Of a stretch of DNA of 64,000 nucleotides, positions 18,681 to 27,682 are shown piece by piece. The DNA comes from Sphingomonas sp. Its GTDB lineage: Bacteria > Pseudomonadota > Alphaproteobacteria > Sphingomonadales > Sphingomonadaceae. The translations under genes were made by a program, and so were the position numbers. Under the pieces are notes generated by a model. It was not told the origin of the DNA. It did no database searches and saw only the letters and a program-made list of their open reading frames with translations. Numbering within the stretch: position 1 is the stretch's first letter; every line of letters begins with the position of its first letter. The stretch lies in contig JAFOMG010000006.1 of the NCBI GenBank assembly GCA_017418975.1, forward strand, positions 434,001 to 498,000. Reading direction: 5' to 3'.

Positions 18681-19396
18681 GCCGCCCCCAGCGTCTCTGG
18701 GCGGGGCCGGGTGGTCCGGAACTCGATCTTCTTGTCATAGGGCGCACCGATGATCATGCGCTTCACATAGATGCCCGGCAGGTGGATCTGATCGGGGTCG
18801 AGGCTGCCGACCGGCACCACTTCCTCCACCTCGGCCACGCAGATGCGCCCCGCGGTCGCCATCGGCTGGTTGAAGTTGCGCGCGGTCTTGCGGAAGATCA
18901 GGTTGCCGCTCTCATCGGCCTTCCAGCCCTTGATGATCGACAGGTCGCTGCGGATGCCCCGCTCGAGGATATATTCCTCGCCGTCGAACAGCTTCACTTC
19001 CTTGCCCTCGGCCACCAGCGTGCCGACGCCGGTCTTGGTGTAGAAACCCGGGATCCCCGCCCCGCCCGCGCGGCAGCGCTCGGCCAGCGTGCCCTGGGGG
19101 CAGAATTCCACCTCGAGCTCGCCGCTCAGATATTGCCGCTCGAACTCCTTGTTCTCGCCGACATAGGAGGAGATCATCTTCTTCACCTGGCGGGTCCGCA
19201 GCAGCTTGCCCAGCCCCTCGCCGTCGATGCCGGCATTGTTCGAGGCGATGGTGAGGTCCCTGGTCCCCGCGTCGCGGATCGCGTCGATCAGCCGCTCGGG
19301 AATGCCGCACAGGCCGAAACCGCCCGCGCAGATCGTCATGCCGTCGAACAGCAGCCCTTCCAGCGCTGCCGTGGCGTTGGGGTAGAGCTTCTTCAT
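18677..19396 (-). CDS. scoA: Succinyl-CoA:3-ketoacid CoA-transferase subunit A
   Basis: The 239-residue product is a full A subunit with [10 protein letters not shown] near the start, TIASNNAG, and [11 protein letters not shown]. It binds CoA together with the B subunit for ketone-body or oxoacid CoA transfer. It begins the three-gene unit scoA–phosphatase–scoB. The last residues ([10 protein letters not shown]) overlap the start of the phosphatase gene by four bases. Confidence 0.95.
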   Translation of the reverse strand: MKKLYPNATAALEGLLFDGMTICAGGFGLCGIPERLIDAIRDAGTRDLTIASNNAGIDGEGLGKLLRTRQVKKMISSYVGENKEFERQYLSGELEVEFCPQGTLAERCRAGGAGIPGFYTKTGVGTLVAEGKEVKLFDGEEYILERGIRSDLSIIKGWKADESGNLIFRKTARNFNQPMATAGRICVAEVEEVVPVGSLDPDQIHLPGIYVKRMIIGAPYDKKIEFRTTRPRPETLGAA

Positions 19397-19676
19397 CCGC
19401 GATTCTCTCCTGACTTCGCCCGGGGCGATAGTCCGGCGCGGAAGCCCGGGTCAAGCGAACCTGAATGGGCTTTCAACTTCGCTGCACCGCAGCAAAGACC
19501 GGGACCGCCCGCCATCCAACCTGAACAGGAGATGATCGAACCCGGCGGTGTGGCGCAAAGGCAACACGGCAGGATTGTAATTAAATTGCCATATTGCACT
19601 GCGGAATCGGAGGCCTACGTAGAGGCCCGGATGGCCATCCGAACCTGAGTATCAAAGTCCAAAGGTAGGAAAAGAA

Positions 19677-20213
19677 ATGCGAATTCTCGCAACGACCGCG
19701 CTCGCCCTCGTGGTGGCCACCGCAACCCCCGCCCTCGCGCAGGATGGCACCTTCCAGGGTCCGCGCGCCGAAGTGATCGGCGGCTGGGACCGCGTGAACG
19801 GCGATGGCGACGGCAAGTCGGGTTTCGTCTATGGCGGCGCCATCGGCTATGACCTGCAGCGCGGCAAGGCCGTGTTCGGCGTGGACGCCGAAGTGACCGG
19901 CTCGACCACCAAGGCCACCGATGCCGGCGTCACCGTGAAGGCCGGCCGTGACCTGTATGCGGGCGTCCGCGCCGGCGTCGCCGTCACCCCGACCACCCTG
20001 ATCTACGCCAAGGGCGGCTACACCAACGGCCGCATCACCGGCGAGACCGGCAATGTCCGCGTCTCCGACAATCTGGACGGCTTCCGCCTGGGCGCCGGCG
20101 TCGAGCACGCCTTCGGCCAGCGTCTCTACGGCAAGGTCGAGTATCGCTACTCGAACTACAGCCAGGACGTGGAGCGTCACCAGGTGCTCGCCGGCCTCGG
20201 CGTCCGCTTCTGA
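19677..20213 (+). CDS. Small outer-membrane beta-barrel protein
   Basis: The 178-residue protein has a clean signal peptide (ending PALA-QD, residues 1–21) and alternating amphipathic strands such as YGGAIGYDL, VFGVDAEVTG, LYAGVRAGV and LYGKVEYRYSNYS, ending in Phe as OmpA-like barrels do. Eight strands are predicted, as in the Omp25/OmpX-like porin-fold family. The ATG follows AGGAAAAGAA. A GC-rich terminator lies 21 bases after the stop, so it is monocistronic. Function is probably structural or surface adhesion; not known. Confidence 0.85.
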   Translation: MRILATTALALVVATATPALAQDGTFQGPRAEVIGGWDRVNGDGDGKSGFVYGGAIGYDLQRGKAVFGVDAEVTGSTTKATDAGVTVKAGRDLYAGVRAGVAVTPTTLIYAKGGYTNGRITGETGNVRVSDNLDGFRLGAGVEHAFGQRLYGKVEYRYSNYSQDVERHQVLAGLGVRF

Positions 20214-20234
20214 TCTTCCGATCCGAGCAGGAAG

Positions 20235-20264
20235 GGGCCGCGCGGGCGACTGCGCGGCCCTTTT
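20235..20264 (+). terminator. Rho-independent terminator of the beta-barrel gene
   Basis: GGGCCGCGC at 20235–20243 pairs with GCGCGGCCC at 20252–20260 around an eight-base loop and is followed by TTTT (20261–20264). Confidence 0.85.
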
Positions 20265-20294
20265 CCGTTTGCGGTTCCGCTGCGATAGCGCCGC

Positions 20295-20573
20295 ATGCTC
20301 GCACTTCTTCTCGCCTGGATCGTCGCGGTGAACCTGTGGACGATGCTGCGCTTCCGGCAGGACAAGCGCCGTGCCGCCGCCGGCATGCGCCGCGTCCCGG
20401 AGGCGCAACTGCTCCGGCTCGCGCTGCTGGGCGGCACGCCGGGCGCGTTCGCGGCGCGGCGGCTGTTCCGCCACAAGACCCGGAAGCAGCCCTTCTCCAC
20501 CCGGCTCCTGCTGATCGCGGCCGCGCAACTGGCCGCCGCGATCGCGCTGGTCGTCCTGTGGCTCCGGCAATGA
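20295..20573 (+). CDS. DUF1294 membrane protein
   Basis: The 92-residue protein has a helix at the start (residues 2–18), the conserved block GGTPGAFAARRLFRHKTRKQPF and a C-terminal helix (70–90). This is DUF1294, a small membrane family of unknown role. It starts 82 bases after the beta-barrel stop, beyond its terminator, so it probably has its own promoter. It converges with the GST gene, leaving four bases between their stops. Confidence 0.85.
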   Translation: MLALLLAWIVAVNLWTMLRFRQDKRRAAAGMRRVPEAQLLRLALLGGTPGAFAARRLFRHKTRKQPFSTRLLLIAAAQLAAAIALVVLWLRQ

Positions 20574-20577
20574 GCGC

Positions 20578-21324
20578 CTAGGGCCCGTCGTCCAGCATGA
20601 TCGAGCGGTGCGGCGCGCGCCCGCCATAGCTCTGCTCGGCCACCCTGGCCCCCGCCGCGCGCAGCGCGTCCGGCCGATCCGGCGAGCGCACCCCGACGAT
20701 CGCGGCTTCGAACTTCATCGTCCCGGCAAAGGCCGGCACCGCCCGCACCCGCTCCAGCCAGCCCGCCGTGCGCGGCCAGCGCGCCGCGTCGATCTCGAAC
20801 CCGGCGAGCGAGGCGTTGCGGAAGAAGCATGCATAAGTGAAGTCCGCGGTGCAGACATGGTCGAACAGAAAGCCGTCCGCCGGCGCCCGCGCCTCGATCC
20901 AGTCGAGCGCCTCGGGCAGGTCGCGCGTCGTCACCTGCGCGATCAGGGCGTGGTCGGGCTCGCGCTTCCAGACATAGGGGACGATCGTCTTCTGGTAGAA
21001 GAGCCGCCAGATGATCAGGTCGCCGAGCCGGCTGTCGGCATATTCCTCCATCCAGCGCGCCTTCGCACGATCGGCGGCGCCCCGGGGCATCAGCGGCGGC
21101 GCGGGCCAGCGCTCGTCGACATATTCCGCGATCACGGTCGAATCGTTGAGCACCAGCGCGCCGTCGATCAGCACCGGGATGCGGCGCAAGGGGCTCACCC
21201 GAGTGAATTCCTCGGTGCCGTAGAAGGGCACGATCGGGTCCATCTCATAATCGACGCCCTTGTGATCGAGGGCGACGAATACCTTGCGGGCATAGGGCGA
21301 CACATGATTGCCAATGATCAGCAT
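20578..21324 (-). CDS. Glutathione S-transferase family protein
   Basis: The 248-residue product has a thioredoxin-like N-terminal domain with SPYARKVFVAL and the Ser/Arg start of a beta/zeta-like GST, IPVLID with the cis-Pro, and NDSTVIAEYVDE for the glutathione gamma-glutamyl group. The C-terminal domain (about 90–215) is helical. The last 30 residues form an extra tail. The start at MLIIGNH is the family start; 14 residues upstream were discarded. The role may be conjugation or dehalogenation; unresolved. It is divergent from the ThDP enzyme gene. Confidence 0.88.
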   Translation of the reverse strand: MLIIGNHVSPYARKVFVALDHKGVDYEMDPIVPFYGTEEFTRVSPLRRIPVLIDGALVLNDSTVIAEYVDERWPAPPLMPRGAADRAKARWMEEYADSRLGDLIIWRLFYQKTIVPYVWKREPDHALIAQVTTRDLPEALDWIEARAPADGFLFDHVCTADFTYACFFRNASLAGFEIDAARWPRTAGWLERVRAVPAFAGTMKFEAAIVGVRSPDRPDALRAAGARVAEQSYGGRAPHRSIMLDDGP

Positions 21325-21371
21325 GGCGCCAGGGGTTACGCTCCCCGCCCCGCCCGGTCTAGACATGGGCC

Positions 21372-23024
21372 ATGACCGCGAAACGAACCGGGGGCCGGAT
21401 CCTCGTCGACAATCTGGTCGCGCAAGGCTGCGACCGCATCTTCCACGTGCCGGGCGAGAGCTTCCTCGCCGTGCTGGACGCGCTGCACGACGTGCCCGCG
21501 ATCGACGTGGTCACCTGTCGCCAGGAAGGCGGCGTCGGCTTCATGGCCTGTGCCGACGGCGCGATGACCGGCCGGCCCGGCATCGCCTTCGTGACGCGCG
21601 GGCCGGGCGCGACCAACGCCTCGATCGGCGTGCACGTCGCCATGCAGGATTCGCAGCCGATGATCCTGTTCGTCGGCGATGTCGACCGCGGCATGCGCGA
21701 CCGCGAGGGCTTCCAGGAAGTCGACCTGCCCGCGATGTTCGCCCCGCTCGCCAAATGGGCGACGCGGATCGAGGATGCGCGCCGCATCCCGGAATATGTC
21801 GCACGCGCCTGGGCCGTCGCGACGTCGGGCCGGCCGGGGCCCGTGGTGATCGCGCTGCCCGAAGACATGCTGTGCGACGAAGTCGAGGCGCTGGACCGGC
21901 CCGCCCTCGCGCCGCCGCTCCAGTCGCCCGATTTCGTCGAGATCGACCTGCTCTATGACGAGCTGCGCAAGGCGAAGCGGCCGGTCGCGATCGTCGGCGG
22001 CGCCGGCTGGGACGGCGAGACCGGCGAGGAATTCGCCAGGTTCGCCGAGCGGATCGGCCTGCCCGTGGCCGGCGCCTTCCGCCGGCAGGACGCGATCCTG
22101 AACAGCTCGCCCGCCTGGGCCGGCAATCTCGGCTATGGCCCGAATCCGAAGCTGGTCCAGCGGATCAGGGAAGCCGATCTGCTGCTCGTCGTCGGCGCCC
22201 GCCTCGGCGAGGCGACGACCGACGGCTATGCGCTGATCACGCCCGACCATCCGGGCCAGACGCTGGTCCATGTCCATCCCGATCCAGGCGAGCTCAACCG
22301 CGTCTATCTGGCCGACCTGCCGATCTGCGCCCGCCCCTTCGAGTTCGCGGCGACGCTGGCGGCCGAGGAGGAAGCCGAGCTGCCCCGCTTCGACGCCGAG
22401 GCGGCCCATGCCGACTGGATCGAATGGTCGACGCCGAAGCCGCGCGAGGGCGTTGCCCTCGACCTTGGCCAATGCGTCGCGGCGATGCGCGCGGCGATGC
22501 CGGCGGACACGATCCTCTGCAACGGCGCCGGCAATTTCTCGAGCTGGTGGCACCGCTACTGGCCCTATGGCCCCCAGCCCTCGCAGCTCGCTCCCACCGC
22601 CGGCGCGATGGGCTATGGCGTGCCTGCCGCCGTGGCGGCGGCGCTGCGCTTCCCGGATCGCGCGGTGGTCGCGCTCGCGGGCGATGGCGACTTCCTGATG
22701 AACGGCCAGGAGCTCGCCACCGCCGTCCAGCACGGCGCCGACCTGATCGTCCTCCTGGTCGACAATGCGGCCTATGGCACGATCCGCATGCACCAGGAGC
22801 GCGAATATCCCGCCCGCCTCTCGGGCACGACGCTGCGCAATCCGGATTTCGCCGCGCTCGCCCGTGCCTATGGCGGCTGGGCCGAGACAGTGGAGGCGAC
22901 CGCGCAGTTCGCCCCCGCGCTGGACCGCGCCCTCGCCCGGCCCGGCCTGCGCCTGCTCCACCTCAAGACCGATATCGAGTTCATCACCCCGGGGCTCACC
23001 GTCTCGGGCCTCAGGAGCAAATAA
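21372..23024 (+). CDS. Thiamine-diphosphate enzyme, acetolactate synthase-like
   Basis: The 550-residue protein has the three ThDP domains: Pyr domain with catalytic Glu52 in CRQEGGVGF, central FAD/regulatory-like domain, and PP domain with the GDG signature near residue 436. The HVPGESF start and Ser-rich DSQPMIL block match the IlvB-like superfamily. True AHAS large subunits are longer in the C terminus and are paired with ilvN, which is absent here. A catabolic decarboxylase or carboligase (for example in the oxalyl/benzoylformate branch) is as likely. Substrate unassigned. Confidence 0.85.
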   Translation: MTAKRTGGRILVDNLVAQGCDRIFHVPGESFLAVLDALHDVPAIDVVTCRQEGGVGFMACADGAMTGRPGIAFVTRGPGATNASIGVHVAMQDSQPMILFVGDVDRGMRDREGFQEVDLPAMFAPLAKWATRIEDARRIPEYVARAWAVATSGRPGPVVIALPEDMLCDEVEALDRPALAPPLQSPDFVEIDLLYDELRKAKRPVAIVGGAGWDGETGEEFARFAERIGLPVAGAFRRQDAILNSSPAWAGNLGYGPNPKLVQRIREADLLLVVGARLGEATTDGYALITPDHPGQTLVHVHPDPGELNRVYLADLPICARPFEFAATLAAEEEAELPRFDAEAAHADWIEWSTPKPREGVALDLGQCVAAMRAAMPADTILCNGAGNFSSWWHRYWPYGPQPSQLAPTAGAMGYGVPAAVAAALRFPDRAVVALAGDGDFLMNGQELATAVQHGADLIVLLVDNAAYGTIRMHQEREYPARLSGTTLRNPDFAALARAYGGWAETVEATAQFAPALDRALARPGLRLLHLKTDIEFITPGLTVSGLRSK

Positions 23025-23096
23025 TCCCGCCGGCCCACGGCCTTGGCCGCCCTGCCGCCGCTATAATGCGGGCAGGACAAGCGAAGAGGCGAGTAT

Positions 23097-23336
23097 ATGG
23101 GCTGGCGGCACCTGCACGTCGGGCAGAAGGGCGATAATCTGACCATCCAGAACCGCCGGGTCTGGCAGGAGGAATGGCGCTGGATCAATGCCGAGACCGT
23201 GCGCCTGCCCGATCCGCTGGTGCCGATGGACATACTCTCGCACATGATCTGCGAAATCGGCCCGAGGACCCGCCCGGTGCGCTTCGCCGCGCACAAGCTG
23301 CAAAGCGATCTCTGGTCGTTCTACGTCCCGGACTGA
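23097..23336 (+). CDS. Conserved-looking 79-residue protein, unknown
   Basis: The ATG follows GCGAGTAT after GAAGAGGCGAG, a plausible ribosome site. The product MGWRHLHVGQKGD is rich in Trp, Arg and aromatic residues and has no membrane helix or export signal. It sits 72 bases after the ThDP enzyme gene in the same direction. Codon use matches neighbours, which supports a real gene, but no family was recognised. Confidence 0.5.
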   Translation: MGWRHLHVGQKGDNLTIQNRRVWQEEWRWINAETVRLPDPLVPMDILSHMICEIGPRTRPVRFAAHKLQSDLWSFYVPD

Positions 23337-23398
23337 GCAGCGGGCCCGGGATCGGGATCCAGGACGAGAAGTCGAACAGGCCTTTTGACACTGTCTCC

Positions 23399-23424
23399 GT
23401 CATCCCCGCCTTCGCGGGGATGAC
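23399..23424. repeat. 26-bp perfect palindrome of the dispersed family
   Basis: GTCATCCCCGC and GCGGGGATGAC flank a CTTC loop. It lies between the 79-residue protein gene and the ankyrin gene, whose stop is 70 bases further on, and would form a strong hairpin on either transcript. Confidence 0.9.
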
Positions 23425-23493
23425 GACAGAGGGAGGCGGGGAGGACGGCGATTGGGCCACTCCCGGTCTCAAGGGGATAAGCGCCAAGGAAGA

Positions 23494-24180
23494 TCAGCCG
23501 GTCGCGAGCCCCTCCGCGATCTCCCACCAGGCCGGATCGCGCTTGCGCCCCAATATCGCCGCCGCGGTTTGCCCCTTGTCGTCGGGAATGTCCCCGCGCG
23601 CGCCGGCGCGGACGAACATGGCGAAATGCTCCGCCGCGCTGCCCTTCTTCAGCATCAAGTGCAGCGCCGTCCGGCCCTTCCCGTCCCGCGCATCGGGATC
23701 GGCGCCGCCGATCAGCAGCTCCTCCGCCGGCCCGAACCTGCTCCAGCCCACGGCGCCCAGCAACGGCGTCTCGCCGCGTCCGGCGCCTTCCTCGATATCC
23801 GCGCCATATGCGAGCAGCAGCCGGATCGTCGCGCGATCCTCGTTCCAGGCGGCGGCGAACAGGCAATGATTCGAGTCGCAGCCCGCCTCCAGCAGATGCG
23901 CGGCGAGCGGATGGTTCCCGCCATGCGCGACCGCGAACCACAGGGGCGTCGCGCGCCATTCGCCTTCGGTGAACGCGGCATCGTCAAGCCCCAGGCCGAG
24001 CGCGAGCAGCAGCTCGGCCATGGCGATGCCGGTGCCCGGCGTCGCGCAGGCCAGGTGCAGCCAGTTCCGCCCGCGCGCATCGCGATGGCCGAGCAGGTCG
24101 GGCCTGGCCGCCAGCCCCGCGCGCACTTCCTCGACGCGGTGCCGGCGGACACTCTCGGTGAGGCTGGTCTTCGAAACCAT
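23494..24180 (-). CDS. Ankyrin-repeat protein
   Basis: The 228-residue protein has about five ankyrin units, recognised by GRNWLHLAC, RATPLWFAVAHGGN, TIRLLLAYGADIEE, GETPLLGAVG and GRTALHLMLKKGS. Ankyrin stacks bind proteins; this one has no added catalytic domain, signal peptide or membrane helix, so it is a cytosolic binding protein. The start at MVSKTSLTESVRRHR avoids 27 residues that run into the hairpin of the neighbouring gene. Confidence 0.85.
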   Translation of the reverse strand: MVSKTSLTESVRRHRVEEVRAGLAARPDLLGHRDARGRNWLHLACATPGTGIAMAELLLALGLGLDDAAFTEGEWRATPLWFAVAHGGNHPLAAHLLEAGCDSNHCLFAAAWNEDRATIRLLLAYGADIEEGAGRGETPLLGAVGWSRFGPAEELLIGGADPDARDGKGRTALHLMLKKGSAAEHFAMFVRAGARGDIPDDKGQTAAAILGRKRDPAWWEIAEGLATG

Positions 24181-24214
24181 GCCGCATCCTATCCCCGAAT
24201 CCCGCGCACGCGAA

Positions 24215-24244
24215 GAGGCCGTCCCGGTCGCCCGGAACGGCCTC
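24215..24244 (-). terminator. Hairpin at the 3' end of the CsbD gene
   Basis: GAGGCCGT at 24215–24222 pairs with ACGGCCTC at 24237–24244, extended inward by further G–C pairs after one mismatch. It lies 22 bases past the CsbD stop on the minus strand; no T run follows. Confidence 0.55.
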
Positions 24245-24265
24245 CCCTGAGCATCCCCCAAGGGA

Positions 24266-24469
24266 TCAGATGTCGTCGCCCAGCGCGCCCTTCACCTTGC
24301 CCATGAGCTGCTGGCCCTTGCCCTTCAGCTCCTGGACCTTGCCCTCGGCGGCGAGCTTGTCGTCCGCGCGGGTGCGGTTGGGATCGTCGGCATCGCCCGC
24401 CATCGCCTGCTTGGCCTTGCCGACCAGCTCGTTGACGTTGCCCTTGATCTTGTCGGTAAGTTCACCCAT
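24266..24469 (-). CDS. CsbD family stress protein
   Basis: The 67-residue, highly charged protein starts MGELTDKIKGNVNELVGKAK, with the Lys/Gly-rich helical repeat KGKGQQLMGKVKGAL, which is CsbD. Members are strongly induced in general stress but have no fixed biochemical role. The ATG has a textbook AGGAGG eight bases upstream, suggesting high expression. It is divergent from the methyltransferase gene. Confidence 0.92.
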   Translation of the reverse strand: MGELTDKIKGNVNELVGKAKQAMAGDADDPNRTRADDKLAAEGKVQELKGKGQQLMGKVKGALGDDI

Positions 24470-24559
24470 GATTTCAACCTCCTGGCCGCGGATCGGCGCT
24501 TGGCCGCGCCGGTGATCCGTAGACTGAAACAACGGTCCGCGCCGGATATGGGTTCCGTC

Positions 24560-25156
24560 ATGCCAGAGCGGATTGCCGAGCATTATGAACGTCATGCGCA
24601 TGCCTTCGACCATGCGCGGCGCAAGCGCTTCACCGAGCGGCCATGGCTGGACCGCTTCCTGCTGGGCGTGCCGAAGGGCGCGCCGGTCCTCGATCTCGGC
24701 TGCGGCGCGGGCGAGCCGATCGCGCGCTATCTGCACGATGCGCATCATCCGATCACCGGCGTCGACGTCTCGGCGAAGATGATCGCGCTCTGCCGCACCC
24801 GCTTCCCGCGCGAGCGCTGGATCGCGGCGGACATGCGCGGCGTGGCGCTGGACGGCATGTTCGGCGGGATCATCGCCTGGGACAGCCTTTTCCATCTTCC
24901 CGCCGACGACCAGCTCGCCCTGCTCGAGCGGCTGGCGCCCTGGCTGTCGCCCGGCGGCGCGCTGCTGTTCAACAGCGGGCCGGAACGCGGCACCGCGATG
25001 GGCTGCCAGTTCGGCGAGCCGCTCTATCATGCCAGCGCCGGCCCGGCGGAATATCGCGCCGTGTTCGCGAGGACCGGCCTGTTCGAAGTCGCCCATGCGC
25101 CCGAGGATGCGGCGACCGGGGGCCGATCGGTATGGCTGGTGCGGCGGCCGCATTAG
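24560..25156 (+). CDS. Class I SAM-dependent methyltransferase
   Basis: The 198-residue protein has motif I VLDLGCGAGEP near residue 44, GVDVSAKMIALC (motif II) and LSPGGALLFNSG (post-III). It is a small Rossmann methyltransferase without the extra domains that tell substrate, so the acceptor is unknown. The start at MPERIAEHYERHA fits the family; ATG four codons earlier is possible. It is alone, with a palindrome copy 53 bases after its stop. Confidence 0.85.
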   Translation: MPERIAEHYERHAHAFDHARRKRFTERPWLDRFLLGVPKGAPVLDLGCGAGEPIARYLHDAHHPITGVDVSAKMIALCRTRFPRERWIAADMRGVALDGMFGGIIAWDSLFHLPADDQLALLERLAPWLSPGGALLFNSGPERGTAMGCQFGEPLYHASAGPAEYRAVFARTGLFEVAHAPEDAATGGRSVWLVRRPH

Positions 25157-25209
25157 GTCTCCCGCCTCCCACAAATCCCGCGCAACCGGCTTCCGTTGAA
25201 ACCGCACCC

Positions 25210-25235
25210 GTCATCCCCGCCTGCGCAGGGATGAC
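25210..25235. repeat. 26-bp palindrome of the dispersed family
   Basis: GTCATCCC and GGGATGAC flank a C/G-rich centre, one base off the best copies. It lies between the converging methyltransferase and hydrolase genes. Confidence 0.85.
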
Positions 25236-25330
25236 GGTAGAGAAGCGGGGATGATGGTGGAGAAACGGGAATGTCGGGGCTTGCCGATCGAGTCCCGGCC
25301 TCGGCCCGAAGTCCGCATGACATAAGCCCC

Positions 25331-26101
25331 TTACGGCGCCACCTTCTGCAGGAAGGCGATCACCGCGGTCCAGGCGGGCTCGGCGCCCTCGGGGTTCTTC
25401 GCGCGCAGCAGCGTGGAGGAACCATGCGCCCCGCCCTGCTTGGGCACGAACTGCTCCTTCTGCCCGGGCACCGCGGCCAGGATGTCGCGCACCGCGTCGA
25501 TCTCCCGCCCGTCCTGCGCCGAGGTGGCGAACACCGGCGCCTTCACGTTCGCGGCGGCCGTGCGCACCATCGTCTTGTTGTCGAAATACTCGCCGGGCGA
25601 GAACGCCATCACGGCCTTCACCTGATCGGGATAGTCGGCGGCGAGCAGGAAGACGAGCGACGCCGAATAGCTGCTGCCCCACAGGATCACCGGCAGCTTC
25701 CGGTCCTTCGCCCAGGCCAGCGCCGCCACCAGATCCGGCTTGGCCTGATAATAGCTCGTCGAGCGGCCCAGCGCCTTCACCGTCGCATTGCCGCCGAACA
25801 GGTCGCCGCCGGCGCGCTGGTCGATGCGCAGCGAGCTATAGCCCCAGGTCGCCAGCCTCGGGGCGATGGTCGCATATTCGTCCTTGCCCGAGCCTGCCTG
25901 GTGAAAGAGCAGGATCAGCGCCTTGGGCTTCTCGACGCTGGTATGGACGCCGAACACCTTCACGCCGTCCGCCGCGGTGAGCGTCACCGGCTCGGCGGAG
26001 ATGGCGCGCGATTCCTTGGGCACGGCGGCGGGCCTGGGGTGGCAGGCGGAAAGCCCGAGCAGCGCGAGCGCCGCCCCGGCGGCCAATCCCGTCGCGCGCA
26101 T
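25331..26101 (-). CDS. Lipoprotein alpha/beta hydrolase
   Basis: The 256-residue product has a lipobox LSAC (Cys20) and a dienelactone-hydrolase-like alpha/beta fold: LILLFHQAGS, the nucleophile elbow GSSYSAS and a C-terminal GGAHGSS with the probable catalytic His. It would sit in the periplasm as a lipid-anchored esterase. Its ATG overlaps the stop of the thiamine gene (TGATG), so the two are coupled, though no functional link to thiamine is evident. Confidence 0.85.
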   Translation of the reverse strand: MRATGLAAGAALALLGLSACHPRPAAVPKESRAISAEPVTLTAADGVKVFGVHTSVEKPKALILLFHQAGSGKDEYATIAPRLATWGYSSLRIDQRAGGDLFGGNATVKALGRSTSYYQAKPDLVAALAWAKDRKLPVILWGSSYSASLVFLLAADYPDQVKAVMAFSPGEYFDNKTMVRTAAANVKAPVFATSAQDGREIDAVRDILAAVPGQKEQFVPKQGGAHGSSTLLRAKNPEGAEPAWTAVIAFLQKVAP

Positions 26102-27132
26102 CAGATCAGCCCCGCCAGCGGGCTCGACGGATCGGCATAGCGGCGCTTGGCCATGCGTCCGGCGCGATAGGAGAGTCGCCCCGCCTCCACCGCCGCCTTC
26201 ATCGCCGCCGCCATCAGGATCGGGTCCTTGGCCTCGGCGATCGCGGTGTTCATCAGGATGCCGTCGCAGCCCAGCTCCATGCCCACCGCCGCATCGCTCG
26301 CCGAGCCGACGCCGGCATCGACCAGCACCGGCACCTTGGCGCCTTCCACGATCAGCCGGATCGTCACCTGGTTCTGGATGCCGAGGCCGGAGCCGATCGG
26401 CGCGCCCAGCGGCATGATTGCCACCGCGCCGGCATCCTCCAGCCGCTTCGCCGCGATCGGATCGTCGACGCAATAGACCATCGGCTTGAAGCCTTCGTTC
26501 GCGAGGATCTCCGTGGCCCGCAGCGTCTCGACCATGTCGGGATAAAGGGTCCGCGCCTCGCCCAGCACCTCGAGCTTCACCAGCTCCCAGCCGCCCGCCT
26601 CGCGCGCCAGCCGCAGCGTGCGGATCGCCGATTCGGCGTCGAAGCAGCCGGCGGTGTTGGGAAGATAGGTGATCTTCCTGGGATCGATATAGTCGGTGAG
26701 CATCGGCGCATTGGGATCGCTGACGTTCACGCGGCGCACCGCCACCGTGACGATCTCGGCGCCGCTCGCGGCGACGGCGGCGGCATTCTGCTCGAAATCC
26801 TTGTATTTGCCGGTGCCGACGATCAGCCGCGAGCGGAAGGTCTTGCCGGCGACCGTCCATGTGTCCTCGTCGACGGGACGGCCATGGTCGACCTCGCCCC
26901 CCGCGACCGGATGGTCGCCGCCGCCGACGAAATGCACGATCTCCAGCTCGTCGCCATCCTCGACGATCACCTGGTCGAGCGTCGAGCGCGGCACCACTTC
27001 CAGGTTGCGCTCCACCGCCAGCTTGGCGGGCACCAGCCCCAGCTCCTCGGCCAGCTGGGCGATGGTCAGGCCGGCGGTCACCCGCCTGTGCTCGCCGTTG
27101 ACGGTGATGGAGACGGTGCCGTCGATATGCAT
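26101..27132 (-). CDS. thiG: ThiS–ThiG fusion (sulfur carrier plus thiazole synthase)
   Basis: ThiG builds the thiazole phosphate ring of thiamine using sulfur handed over by ThiS. Residues 7–72 are a complete ThiS fold ending HFVGGG, and residues 91–343 are a full ThiG with Lys186 in LVKLEVLG as Schiff-base residue and the phosphate loops GAPIGSGLG and GVGSASD. A Pro/Asp/His-rich linker joins them. Free ThiS needs a C-terminal Gly-Gly for thiocarboxylate loading; here Gly-Gly is internal, so the linker must be cut or sulfur moves by another route. The start at MHIDGTV has AAGGAC upstream. Confidence 0.92.
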   Translation of the reverse strand: MHIDGTVSITVNGEHRRVTAGLTIAQLAEELGLVPAKLAVERNLEVVPRSTLDQVIVEDGDELEIVHFVGGGDHPVAGGEVDHGRPVDEDTWTVAGKTFRSRLIVGTGKYKDFEQNAAAVAASGAEIVTVAVRRVNVSDPNAPMLTDYIDPRKITYLPNTAGCFDAESAIRTLRLAREAGGWELVKLEVLGEARTLYPDMVETLRATEILANEGFKPMVYCVDDPIAAKRLEDAGAVAIMPLGAPIGSGLGIQNQVTIRLIVEGAKVPVLVDAGVGSASDAAVGMELGCDGILMNTAIAEAKDPILMAAAMKAAVEAGRLSYRAGRMAKRRYADPSSPLAGLI

Positions 27133-27213
27133 GGACTGTCCTTGGAAATTTGATCGGGAGCGCGGGCTCATATAGGGAAGCCGCTCCCGCGCCCGCAACC
27201 GAAAGGCTTGGCC

Positions 27214-27648
27214 TTGGCCGACATGATCTACGTCCTCAACGGTCCCAACCTCAACCTGCTGGGACTGCGCGAGCCGGAGATCTACGGTTCGGACACGCTC
27301 GACGACATCGCGGGCCGCTTGGAAGACCGGGCGAAGGAACTGGGGCTGGAGATCGACCTGCGCCAGTCGAATCACGAGGGCCATCTGATCGACTGGCTCC
27401 ACGAGGCCCAGGCCCGCGGCGCCAGGGCCGTGCTGCTCAACGCGGGCGCGTTCACCCATACCAGCCTCGCGCTCTACGACGCGATCCGCTCGATCCGGAC
27501 GCCGGTGCTCGAAGTACATATCTCCAACCCGGTCGCGCGGGAGGAGTATCGCCACCACAGCTATGTCGGCATGGCCGCCAGGGGAACCATCGCCGGTTTC
27601 GGGGCGCTGTCCTACATGCTTGCGCTTGAAGCCGCCGCGCTCCTCTGA
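27214..27648 (+). CDS. aroQ: 3-dehydroquinate dehydratase, type II
   Basis: AroQ dehydrates 3-dehydroquinate to 3-dehydroshikimate in the shikimate pathway. The 144-residue product has the family start [13 protein letters not shown] with the active-site Tyr in REPEIYG, then QSNHEG and EVHISNP. The TTG start is seven bases after GAAAGG; TTG at 27208 and ATG at 27223 are alternatives, all giving a full enzyme. It heads the run aroQ–accB–accC–arsC-like, a conserved order in this group. Confidence 0.94.
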   Translation: MADMIYVLNGPNLNLLGLREPEIYGSDTLDDIAGRLEDRAKELGLEIDLRQSNHEGHLIDWLHEAQARGARAVLLNAGAFTHTSLALYDAIRSIRTPVLEVHISNPVAREEYRHHSYVGMAARGTIAGFGALSYMLALEAAALL

Positions 27649-27682
27649 CAAAGGGCGCCGTTTCATCGGAAGACGAGATCAA

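Noticed and set aside
21336..22961. Minus-strand frame across the ThDP enzyme gene.
   Set aside because: Shadow frame, low-complexity, no ribosome site.
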